From positions 35,741,754 through 35,805,753 of the forward strand of contig OY992539.1 in NCBI GenBank assembly GCA_963921195.1: DNA of 64,000 nucleotides. Direction: 5' to 3'. A program made the translations under genes and the position numbers. This DNA is from Pegoplata infirma. Its lineage: Eukaryota > Arthropoda > Insecta > Diptera > Anthomyiidae. Under the pieces are notes generated by a model. That model had not been told where the DNA came from. It saw only the letters and a program-made list of their open reading frames with translations, and did no database searches. This document shows positions 1 to 12,200 of this stretch, in pieces. Each line of letters starts with the position of its first letter. Position 1 is the first letter of the stretch.

Positions 1-31
1 TTAAATAATTTGAAATTATTTCTTTTTTCAG

Positions 32-245
32 CACTGCCTTTGAAGGGAATTTAAAAAATCATATCAGTATAATTAAAGCAATTTAAAGAACCTTTTTGAG
101 TTGTCAAAACCAACATGAAAAGCATAAATCTATTGCTACTTTTAAGTAGCGGCCTAATAGGCGTAACATTTTTACCCAGTATTCCAGCAGAAATTTTATT
201 TGACCAGGACAGTAAAGGTCTTAATATATGTAAAAAGAAAGAATT
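32..245 (+). CDS. drpr: drpr exon with 5' UTR, start codon and signal peptide
   Basis: A pyrimidine-rich tract ending in CAG at 29-31 marks a splice acceptor, so a further non-coding 5' exon and the promoter lie left of the window. 5' UTR is 32-114. The ATG at 115 is in a CAAC-ATG context. It opens a 25-residue hydrophobic leader ([10 protein letters not shown]..., ending ...PSIPA) and the start of the EMI domain (NICKKKEL). The exon ends at 245 with the donor GTAAGT, in phase 2, and the next exon supplies the third base of the Leu codon. The reading was recovered from the phase fit; the coding part is only 131 nt. Confidence 0.9.
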
Positions 246-3200
246 GTAAGTATAAAGTAATTTTTTAGTGCATTTTTTTAAAAAACTTAATGGTAAAATA
301 AGGAAAACCAATTGAAACTATGAATATGGTAAGCACGACACTGGCACGGTTAGCAATTAGAATGAAAACCACTACCTTTTAAAATTAAAATAAATTTTAC
401 TTCACTCTGGTGACGGTCACCGATTTTATCTATCAAATTATGAGCGTAATGTCGTGCCTTGGTTGTCTGGCTCATTCTCTATATCACTGTCGGGAATTTT
501 TGTAATTCCTATTTTCGCGAAAATAGGCTAAGCAAGTGAGAGTGTTAAATTCGGTTGTGCCGAATCTTTTATACCCTCCAAAATGTAAAAAAAAATGAAA
601 AACAAAAATTTGTCAGGGGCGTTTCTTTTTGGGGGGGGGGGGGGTTGATGGGGTCAGTGGGGGACGTTGAGAGAACCTTCCCATCGCGATAAATATACAA
701 AATGTTTCATTTATTTAACAAAAATACATAAAACCATGTAAAAAAGTGAATTTTTGTAAACTTTGGTTTAGTTCTTAAAGGGGGAACTTTTTCCCAATCG
801 TCCGATTTGGCCAATTTTCGAACTTAACCAGCCTAGGAACATAAGACATATTTGTGCCACACTTGAGCGGTCTAGCTCTTTTATTTTGGACTGCATCGTG
901 TTAACTACAGACGGACAGACGGACGGACGGACGGACAGACGGACGGACAGACGGACGGACGGACAGACGGACGGACATCGCTAGAATGTCGTAAAATCGA
1001 TCACTGATCAATGATATATATTAGGGATATAACTTTTTGCAATTTTTGCAAATATCAAAAATACCACCGCATAGCCGTGTGAGGCATACAAAAATATAAA
1101 AAAAATATGGTGTCACTTTTTCTCTATCGTGAAAAAAGTTTCCGCACCGAAAGCGTTAAAGTTTTGTCTTTATTTATTCATATTATCCATAACAAGGGGT
1201 TTTTGGTTATATTGATGGATTGAACGGACTTAGCTTTTGGGCATGTCAGGAGGAGCCTATTGACCATAATTCTAGCCTTTTAGGGGTTGTTTTTGACTGA
1301 TATACCTTGGGCATTATGTGATAATCATAATTGATAATCTAGATAATCTAGAGCACTTTAGAAATCGCTTTCGGTGCGGGAACTTTTTTCATCGAATCAA
1401 CCTAAAAACAGTTTTTTATTATCAGAACAACATTCCCCACATGGTACTGGAGTGGTATTTTGCAATCAAAAAAAATTATATGCCTAATATATCGTGAACC
1501 TATATTCAAAATATGCCAACTCAAATTTGACGGAAATGAGTTTCCGATGGCAAATAGCTCCCCTATGTAATACCTATCTGCCATAAAAATTTCAGAGCAA
1601 AAAAATAATTTGTTGTCGTTTTACATCCATTTTTGTTATTCTGCTAACTCAAAGTACATATTTTTTTGGTGGAAATAAATGCCAACTCCCATTGTAAATT
1701 TCCAAAAATTAAAAAAAAAAATTAGACCACATATCTTATTGCATTTGCCATGCTAAACACGAATCTTGTAAAGATTTTGATATCTAATGACTGGTTCTCA
1801 AGATATTGCCATTTTTAAAATATCGGTAAATAGTGTTTGCAAAAAAAACTTTCAAACTATTTATCAGATTGAAACATTATGAATGGGGCAAATAAAGTCA
1901 ATGATATAAGCTTTCAAAATAGCTGGTTTGGAGTGACCCTATTGCAATACAGCGTGAGTTACAGAGTGCCAAAGTTGACCACCCTGAGATTAAAAGGCTT
2001 TCGGAGCTAGTAACTTTTAAAAATATGCAAAGATTTTAAATTTTTTGTTCAGTTTTTGCAATTACCGTACTAAGGATAACAAAAACCAAAAAAAAAAAAA
2101 AAATTTTAAATTTTTCCAAAAAAAATGTATTTTTATTTTCCGACAAAATATCTAAAAAAATATTTGTTTTTTGATTTAGTAATAAATCCCATCTCTGAAA
2201 AATGTGCAAACAAGTGCAAAATATGAAAATTTTTGCATAGGTAAAAATTGTTTAGAATATTTAAACCATCTTGTGGAAGGTACATTGTTTATTTTTGCAA
2301 TAATACGCGAAATAACTAGTTTTTTAGCTCTCCTGAACAGTAAGCTTTTTCGAGTTGGCATTTATTGAATATAGTTCGACGATATATACTTTATGGGGTC
2401 CCGACCGATATTAGTTTAGTTCTTCAAGGGGGAACTTTTTTCCCCTGGTACAACTTAGCAAATTTCCAAACTAAACCTGCCTAGAACCATGAGACTTTTT
2501 CGTGACAAACTTGAGGAGTTTATCTCTTTTATTTTGGACTGCATCGTGTTAACTAGATGGATTAATAATATATTCATGGGGTCTCCCACCGCTATTTTGA
2601 TGCCTTACACACGTAATGGCAAAGTGCGTATACCCCCATACTGTAGTTGGAGGGCATAAAAAGAGCGTAACATTTCGTTTTCCCTTTATCTATTTTAACA
2701 TCAATGAAAAAAAAAAATTCAAGACTTAAAAAAGGCCAGAAATTAGAATCGCAGGTTCTAATTTTAGAGCGTTGAATACATATAACTCGGTATTTTCCCA
2801 ATTTAGTTTCAAAAAACTACAAAAAAAATATTTTGTAGTGAAAATAAAAACAAAAAATAAAAAATCTTTCAGAAATTAGAACGACAGGTTCTAATTTCAG
2901 AGCGTCCAATATATTAAAATAACCGGTTCTAATTTCTGGACAGTTCTAATTTGTGAGAGTTCTAATTTGTGAGATTCTACTGTACATCATAACCGTCTGT
3001 CTGCCTGTCTGTGGAAATAGTGATCACGGCCAAATTATTACTCGGAGATGACTGAAACTTAACATATTTATTGAAAGTTCTCCTGAGAAGTTTGGTATGC
3101 ATTTAAGCGATATCGGTTCAGCGGTTCAAAAGTTATGAACAAAAATGTAATGACACGTCAAAAATTTTAGTACATTCAACATAACCTAAAAATACAAAAT

Positions 3201-6200
3201 GCTTTAATTCGGCTGCTGGTTGACATATGTCAACATAATTGAACACTAAATGGTATTTAAACAAGTACGAACATATTTTTTGACAAAAAGAGAAAAAAAT
3301 CGCGGATTTTTTTTTTTACCAAATTTTTTTTTCGCGGAAATTTTTTTTTCAGAAAAATTATTTTTTTCAAAAATAATTTCCTTTTAATTAAAGTTTTTTG
3401 CAATAATCTTTTAGAAATTGTGGAGGGTACATTCGGCACGGTCGAATTTAACTTTTTTACTTGTTTTCAAATAAAGTTTTTTGCAATAATTTTTGTCTCT
3501 TTTCAGATATCCCGTGGAAATCGTTACAACAGAATTACAAAATTACCAAGTACGTGGTAATATTTGGTGTTTCAATGTACCACCAAGATGTTCTACTTAT
3601 ACTCTTAAACAAAAGGTGGTTAATAAGACCACGACATTAACCAAGGAACGCATTGGCTATGATTGTTGTGGTGAGTTTTTAGAAAATTGCTTTCATTTTT
3701 ATATCTTTACTGAAATTTATCTTTTTTTTCCTGTAAAGAGGGCTACAAACGCAATCCTGATAATGATTGTGTACCGGAATGCAAAGATAAATGTGTACAT
3801 GGCTCTTGTGTGGCACCCAACAAATGTAAATGTGAACATGGCTATGGAGGACCAGCTTGTGATATAAGTTCGTTAAATTTTTTAAAATAATATATTAATG
3901 AATAATTTTGTTTTCTATAATCCACTGAAAGCCTTCAATGTTGTTTGTAGAATTTTTTTATTGCAGTTAGCTAACGCTTTTTGCTTTTTTTTATTTAAAT
4001 TTTTAAATTTTTTTAACGATTTTTTTTTAAACAAATGTTTTTTTTGTTGTATGGAGACTTAATTTTTCAGAAAGCCTGAAATTATTCTCTGTATTACAAT
4101 TTAGCCATTAAACTAGTTTACAAAGTTTTCGCATAAAATTTGGACACCTCAAAAATGTTGGTACATTCCACATTTGGAAACACTGCATACAAGAATGCAC
4201 TTCTGTAAGCGAGCGAATTTTGATGTTGCTGTTTTTTTATGACATTCGCTTACACAGCTGCATACCGTATGCAGTAGTGTAAGGAAGAGATTTTGTTGGC
4301 TTACTAACCTTATGGCAGTGACTTAAAAAAATACTAAAAATTTTTAAAAAAGGCATGATTTCAAATTATATTCATTGCGCCGATATAAGCGCTCGAAAGA
4401 AATACTCTAAAGTGGGACATTGCGAACAAATATCATGCCATACGTAAGCAGGTTTGTAAGCAAACAACAAAAATCACTCCCTTACAAAAAGTTTGTAAAG
4501 TTTGAGTTTAAATTTCTAGGTATTTAAAAAAAATGCTCCTAATTATATAGAAAACATTTTTTTTTACATATTTGGAATGACAAACAATTACTCAAAATAA
4601 CGAAATTGTATATAAATAAAAATCCTATTTTGGTACTTTTTATTAAAAAGAACTATTTTGGTACTTTTTTTTTATCAAAAATTACTATTTTGGTACTTTT
4701 TTTATAAAAAAGTACTTTTGGTACTTTTTATTAAATAGTACTATTTTGGTACTTTTTATTAAGTAGTACTATTTTGGTACTTTTTATCAATAAGTACTAT
4801 TTTTTACTTTTTATAAAAAAAAAAATCCATCCTGGTGCATTAGAGTGACAATTTTTATTCAATTTTTAATTTTATCAAGTGTCCTGGTAAATTTTTATTC
4901 TAGTAGACCTTAAAGTTTTTGGTACAAATTTGAGGCCAATCAGATTAAATTTGCCCGTGGCTTCGGCGATTGAACCTTTTTATTTTTGAAAAATTTTGAA
5001 ATAAAAATTAAAAAAAAAAAAATATGTCTTGCTACCAACGGCGTGTGCGGACTATTTTTTCGGGGCCCAACAACAACATTTTTGTTGTTCTTTTCGTGAG
5101 ATTCGTGTTTTCCAATACATATAAAAAATATTTTTTTGAAAATTACTATGAAAAAGTACTATTTAGAAAAAATTGTGCTTTTTCCCTAAAAAGTATTATT
5201 TATAAAAAGTACTATTTTGGCACTTTTTATTAGAAAGTCCTGGGATATACTTTTAGTATAGAAGGTACCTTTTTGCATTTTTTTTGTAAAAAGTACTATA
5301 GAACCTTTAAGAAAAACCGTAATTTTTTAGGAAAAAGTACTATTTAGAAAAAATGGTGTTTTTATACCCTCCAACTACAGTATGGGGGTATACTCACTTT
5401 GTCATTCCGTGTGTAACGCATCAAAATATCAGTCTAGGACCCCATAAAGTATATATATTTATGATCAGTGATCGATTCTAAGACATTCAAGCGATGTCCG
5501 TCCGTCTGTCCGTCCGTCTGTCCGTCCGTCTGTCCGTCTGTAGTTAACACGATGCAGTCCAAAATAAAAGAGCTAGACTCTCGACATTTGGCACGAATAT
5601 GTTTTATGTTCATAGGCAGGTTAAATTCGTAAATGAGCAAAATCGGACCAGGGGGGAAAAAGTTCCCCCTTGAAGAACTAAACCAACCTCTGAAAAATAC
5701 CATATTTTTACATAATTTTTTGTGTTTTTGTTTAACAAATGCAACATTTTTATGCCACAAAAAGTTAAAAGTCCTGCATTTGGACCCAGAGAATTAGAAA
5801 ATGACGTTTTTTCAGCCCGCCCCCTTTTATGGGCGTGGAATAAAACATTTTTTTTAAATAATGGTAATCTTGTATTTCTTTAGTGCAAAAAGTATAAGAA
5901 TGAGTTTTTAAACACATATTCGAGGGAAAATTTGCCCCCCCTCAATTACTACTAGCGACCCCCTGCCCCCCAAAAAAATTAAACCCCCCTGCATTTTTTT
6001 TTTATTTTTTTGCATGTTGGAGGGTATAAAAGATTCGGCACACCCGAATTTAACACTATTACTTGTTTTTTCTAAAAAGTATTATTTAAGAAAATATAGT
6101 ACTTTTTTTTAGAAAAAAATATTTTTTTTTCTAAAAAAATCAATTTTTTCTAAGAAGTTCTTTTTTTTCTAAAAAGTATTTTTTTTTCTAAGAAGTACTT

Positions 6201-9200
6201 TTTTCCAAAAAATTACTTTTTTCAAAAAAGTACTATATTATCTTAAATAATTCTTTTTAGGAAAAAAAGTACCATTTGTTCTAAATAAGTACTTTTTTTG
6301 TGAAAAAGTACGTTGTTTTCTTAAATGTGCTATAGAACTTTTAAAAAAAAGTACTTTCTTACTAAAAAATTATACTTTTTATAAAAGATTATTTTTTTCT
6401 ATTTTTCCTTAAAAAGTTCCGTTTTTTCTAAAAAAGTACTATTTTGTGTGAGAATTACTATTTTCTTTTTAAAAGTACGGTTTTTTCTAAAAAAATACTA
6501 TTTTTTCAAAAAATGTACTATTTATTCATAAAAAAGTATTTAATTTCTTAAAACAATTTTTGAAAAAAAACTTCTGAAATGTGCCATGAGCCCGTAACTG
6601 GCACATGTGAATGCCATTCTAGGGCACATGGCACATTTGGCGTGTGCCATGCTATGGCACACTTTGCACATTTCAGACGTGCTAAATGTGACCACATGTG
6701 CCCTGGGCACGTGTGCCATTCCTTACCCTGGTTGGAGGTCTGTACAAAAATGGAAGGGTTTTGTAAACTAGTTTATCAATTTTAAAATTATAGTAGATAT
6801 TAGTAAATATTTAAAAATTTGCTTTTATAACGTTCTTTTTTATTTTTGCCTGCTTTTAATTCCGCTAAGTTTTTTTTGTTGCAATATTATTTTAAACACA
6901 ATTTGTGCTTTCTTTTTTTAATATCTTGAATCACTATATCAACCTGCTACTGCAAATATGTTATTTAAATAAAAATTTTAGCTTAGGCCTTTTCATTGTC
7001 CAAAAATGTCCCAAACTTTTAAATATTTAAAAATTCAATTTTTAAAAATGTCTACCTGCAAACTAACACAGAACAAATTTTGTACATAAATAGTATGAAT
7101 TGCTTTCATTGATTTCAATTCATACTATATATGAAAAAAATTATACTATTTATGAATAAGTTAATTAAATTTCAGTTTTTAAAAAAATAAAAAAATCTAA
7201 GTTAGTTTGAAATAAAAAATAACAATTGTCAGAAATTTTGTTTGGAGGAAATAATAATTTAGACATCAAATTGCTATTTTTGGCAAAAGAAAGGTATGTA
7301 AAATATGATTGTTAATATTTTTATAAGATTCAGCATCTTTTTTAACACAAATATGTATTTTTTCAGAAATTTTGCCGAATCTGTAACATGCAACATATCA
7401 AATACATGTTCATATAATTCAATTCTTAAAAATATCATCCGAAAGTACCTTCAAAACACCATCAAGGAGTACCACCAAAATAGAAGCGGGTTCTTCAATC
7501 ATTAAAAAACTATTTTCAGAAGAAATTAAGCAAGAATATTCGCTTTTTTGTGTTTCTCTAAAAAATTATGTAAATTTTATATTTGTAATTAGAAATATAG
7601 TTTATTTACTAATAAAACCGCAGGTATCCATCCATTTAACTGTCCACGTATTATTATTATTGATTAAAATGTAAATTTAGTGCAAAAATATAAGCAAATC
7701 TATAAAAAATCCAACAGGAATTTGTTTATACTATGTATGACCAAATTCATAAATAGTATTAAAAAAGTTTGGGAAAAAAAAGTCATGTTGGATTCATAAT
7801 ATTTATGAATAAATTAATTCCAAGTATGAACTTTTTTTTTCTGTGAACTGTGTGAAAGCTTTCCAAGCTCTTAAAATTAACCTGGCTAAAAATCAAGAAA
7901 ATTAAAAAAAAAATATTTCAATATCTCTCAATTCAAATCTGAATTCTAATGAAATCTCTTAAAACACAATTAGATTGTCCAACTGGTTATTGGGATATAG
8001 ATTGTAAAAAACAATGTGATTGTTTTAACAATGCCACCTGTGAACCATATACGGGTGCCTGTCAATGTGACAAAGGATATACGGGTGATAAATGTCAAGA
8101 TACCTGTCCGACAGGTTATTATGGTGCTGGGTGTATGGAGGAGTGTCGTTGTGAAAATGGTGGTACATGTCATCATGAATCTGGAGAATGTATATGTACT
8201 CCAGGTTATACAGGACCATTGTAAGTTGATTTTTTTTTTAGATTTTGGAGAAATTAAGGATATTATAAAATAGAAAATTAATTAAATTTGTTGTTAAATA
8301 TTAAACATAAAAGATGTGAAGATCAGTGTCCTGATGGTAAACATGGTGCTCAATGTACACAAGATTGCCGCTGTCAAAATGATGGTAAATGTGATCCACA
8401 AAATGGTGCCTGCATGTGCCCTCCCGGTTGGACCGGTGATGTGTGTGCCAATAAATGTCCCATTGGATCATATGGACCAAATTGTGAAAAATCTTGTGAA
8501 TGTTTCAAGGGAGCTCCCTGTCATCATATTAGCGGCAAATGTGAATGTCCTCCCGGTTACATGGGTGATCGTTGTTTCGATGAATGTCCCAGTAATTTAT
8601 ATGGCCTTAATTGTACTCAAGAATGCCAGTGTTTAAATGAAGCTACCTGTGATAAAAGCACTGGAGCTTGTAATTGTCGTCCTGGTTGGTCTGGTGATGA
8701 TTGTGGTACCCGCATTTGTCCAGCCAATGAATATGGTGTTAATTGTACTAAATCCTGTGAATGTGAAATGCAATATACGGAGTTGTGTCATCCCGAGAAT
8801 GGCAAATGTTTATGTCAAGTCGGCTGGAGTGGTACTTTATGTAATAGACCTTGTCCATTCTTAAAGTATGGTGCAAATTGTGAATTAAATTGTAATTGTA
8901 AAAATAATGCTAAATGTAATCCCATGAATGGCTCTTGTATATGTGCTCCCGGCTATAAGGGTGACACTTGTGAAACATTTTGTGATGATGGTTTCTATGG
9001 CCAAGATTGTGCTCATAAATGTAATTGTAAAAATGGTGCCAAATGTGCTCCTGAAACGGGACAATGTTTCTGTACTCCTGGTTGGAAAAATATTAAATGT
9101 GATCGTCCGTGTGATCTTAATCATTACGGTCAAGATTGTAATAGTATTTGTGATTGTAAAAATAATGCTGCCTGTAATCCAACAGATGGTGCCTGTACCT

Positions 9201-12200
9201 GTGCTGCTGGCTTCTCAGGGGATACATGTGAGCATAAATGTCATTATGGAACATTTGGTCTGGATTGTGCTCAACAATGTGAATGTAATTTTTATAATAC
9301 GATCGCTTGTGAAAGTACCGATGGCAAATGTATTTGCAAACAGGGATGGGGAGGTATATTTAAATTTTTTTTTCGTATTTCATTGGGGTAATTAATAAAA
9401 TTCATATTGGTGGCGGTTTTTTATAGAGATCATTTTAATAATTTTTCATTTTTCATATTTCCACGACATTACACACTCCTTCATTTACACAAATACACTC
9501 ATATTTACTTACACAAAAAACTTTGCATGAGCATGTTTTTCATTTTATTATTTAAGATAACACAGTGCAACAACCAAAATCGGAATGGCATGAAACCAAA
9601 TGCAAATGAAATTTGACATAATCCTTAAGAAAACCTTCAAGGCTTTTATTTAGTTCAGCGATAGATTTTTTTGGCGCATGATGTTATAATGTTGTAATTG
9701 CCTTGAAATAACAATCATACGCAACGATGCACAGTGGTTTATTTTTAATAATCTTGCTGTTCAGTAAATAGGTACTGGGCCGATTGCAGCGAAATTCATA
9801 CCGGTTAAAGCTAACGTAATTTCGCGCTTAAATTTGGACGCTGGATCCCACATGTCCAATAAGGGCCCCAACAGGGGCCTCTAATGTAGGCACAAAATTT
9901 AGTACACAAACATTTTAGCCTTTGATTCACCAACTTTAAATGGGTGTAAAAAAATCTAGCGCCGAACTAAAAAAACCTTCAGGAGTTTGTTTGGTAAAAT
10001 GTCAACTTTCATTTGCTTTTGGTTTCACCACATTCCGATTTGGAAAGTTCGATTTTGTATCACTGTAATTAAACAAGATTTGGTAGATAATTTAATTTAA
10101 AAATTAAAATCTATTGTATTTGTACTTTTAGAGAAGTATTTAAATTGCAATTTGGATGTTGCAAATTTCGATATTATAAACTTAGTAAATAACAAATGGA
10201 ATATATAACTAGAGTTTTCAATTGATCGTTTCGGATTTTTTTGATCGTTTTTAGAATTTCAAATTATATTTTCGAACTTCGAATGACCTCAATTGAATTT
10301 TAATGGATCCTCTTTAAATGTTCATTGTCTGGAACCCTATTAAGGATCCCATGCAATGAAATCGATTTTAAGACGATCTAGCAGTGTCCGTCTGTCGGTT
10401 GAAATGGCGAAGCCTATTGAAATTGGAGAAAATCGGTCCATGTTAAGACCTAGCCCCCATACAACGGTCGGTCTTGACCGACTATAACTTCTAACTTGTT
10501 TTTTGTTTGGATTGTTGGAAAAATTAGTTGATAACTGAATAAAAACTATTGGACCATTTTTTAAATTTTTAATGTTTGAACTTGGAAAAAATCGACTCGG
10601 AAATATTTTTAAAAATTTTCTGAAAAATGTCTATAAATACTTTAATTTTTCAGATCAACCCTGTTTGCACATTTATTATTTACTCAATCACGACGCTATC
10701 AAGCTTAAATTCAATCTTTAAAAATTACATACACACATTTTTTTAAATTGAAGGGCTTACTGCAAGAACTTGATAAGCAACATTTTATTTTTTCGTGTTT
10801 TTGCCTTCTGCTGATGTTTCATTGGCAGATGTCTTCCTTTAACCCTTCGTAAAAGTATATTGATAATAAAAGGTCTGTAAGAGTTCTATTTTCTACATTA
10901 TTTTAAAAGTTTTAATGCAAAAACCACCATAAATAAAATGAAATGTTGCTTATCGAGTTTTTACAACAAATCCCTCTATTATAATCGTTTGATAACACCG
11001 TCCGACACACTTTTGTACACAAGGACCAGACCGATGAATTCTAAAGTTGGGCCAAAAATAAAATACAAGTGTCTTCCATTTTTTTTCTAGATCAATTCGC
11101 GTTTTCGCGGAAAACGACAATAAAAAACGCCTTGTTTTTCTAAAATAGTGTAAAATAAGTCAAAAAATGTATTACACCTACTTCTGAGCTAAACAATGTT
11201 TATACATTTGAAGGCGGTTCTTTTCGTAGAACATATTAACCCTTTATCTGCTAATTTTAGGGGTCATTTTAGTCCTTTTTTAAATATTCTCATTTAACAC
11301 CACTAAAAAAGTGCGTTAAAGGGTTAAAATGTTCTACAAAAATGTTTTGCATCAATCTTTTTTTTAGTGCAAACTATTTTTTTTCGCGAAAACGCGAATT
11401 GATCTAAAAACAAGTGAGAGTGTTAAATTCGGCTGTGCCGAATCTTTTATACCCTCCAAAATGTAAAAAAAAAAAAATTGACAGGGGCGTTTCTTTTTTT
11501 TTGGGGGGGGGGGGGGGCGAAGTTGATAGGGTCAGTGGGGCACGTTGAGAGCACCTTACCATCGCGATAAATATACCAAATGTTTCATTTATTTAACAAA
11601 AATACAAAAAAACATGTAAAAACGTGTATTTTTTTAGAGGTTGGTTTAGTTCTTCAAGGGGGAACTTTTTTTCCCCTGGTCCGATTTGGCCAATTTCCGA
11701 ACTTAACCTGCCTAGGAACATAAGGCATATTTGTGCCCAACTTGAGGTTCCTAGCTCTTTTATTTTGGACTGCATCGTGTTAACTACAGACGGACGGACG
11801 GACGGACGGACGGACAGACGGACGGACGGACGGACATCGCTAAAATGTCTTAGAATCGATCACTGATCAATAATATATATATACTTTATGGGGTCCCCGA
11901 CCGATATTTCGAGGCGTTACACACGGAATGACAAAGTGAGTATACCCCCATACTGTAGTTGGAGGGTATAACAAGTGAGAGTGTTAAATTCGGCTGTGCC
12001 GAATCTGTTATACCCTCCAAAATGTAAAAAAAAATAAAAACAAAAATTTGTCAGGGGCGTTTCTATTTTTTTTGGGGGGGTTTATAGGGTCAGTGGGGGA
12101 CGTTGACAGCACCTTCCCATCGCGATAAATATACAAAATGTTTCATTTATTTAACAAAAATACAAAAAAACATGTAAAAAAGTGTATTTTTTTAGAGGTT

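Larger units (their letters stand above)
246..3506 (+). other. drpr: drpr intron 1
   Basis: GT...AG intron of 3.26 kb. Besides the two elements above, it holds degenerate mini-me-like pieces near 2390-2640 and 2985-3462, the latter with TGTCTGCCTGTCTGTGGAAA and AAAAGTTATGAAC blocks also seen at 12690, 39895 and 40915. I see no gene in it. Confidence 0.8.

Noticed and set aside
635..652. Long G-runs (also at 11503, 56994) as a functional G-quadruplex
   Set aside because: They are a constant part of repeat families and their exact length is prone to sequencing error.
3493..3867. Single continuous 124-residue plus-strand frame
   Set aside because: It reads through the 68-bp drpr intron 3671-3738; splicing restores the EMI-to-EGF sequence (CC-E-GY).
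5434..5760. Frames with (TDGQ)n, also at 11624 and 12182
   Set aside because: Translations of the GTCY/GACG microsatellite of mini-me-like repeats; no conserved protein.
7970..8219. Minus-strand frames opposite the EGF exons
   Set aside because: Shadows of the cysteine-rich drpr coding sequence.
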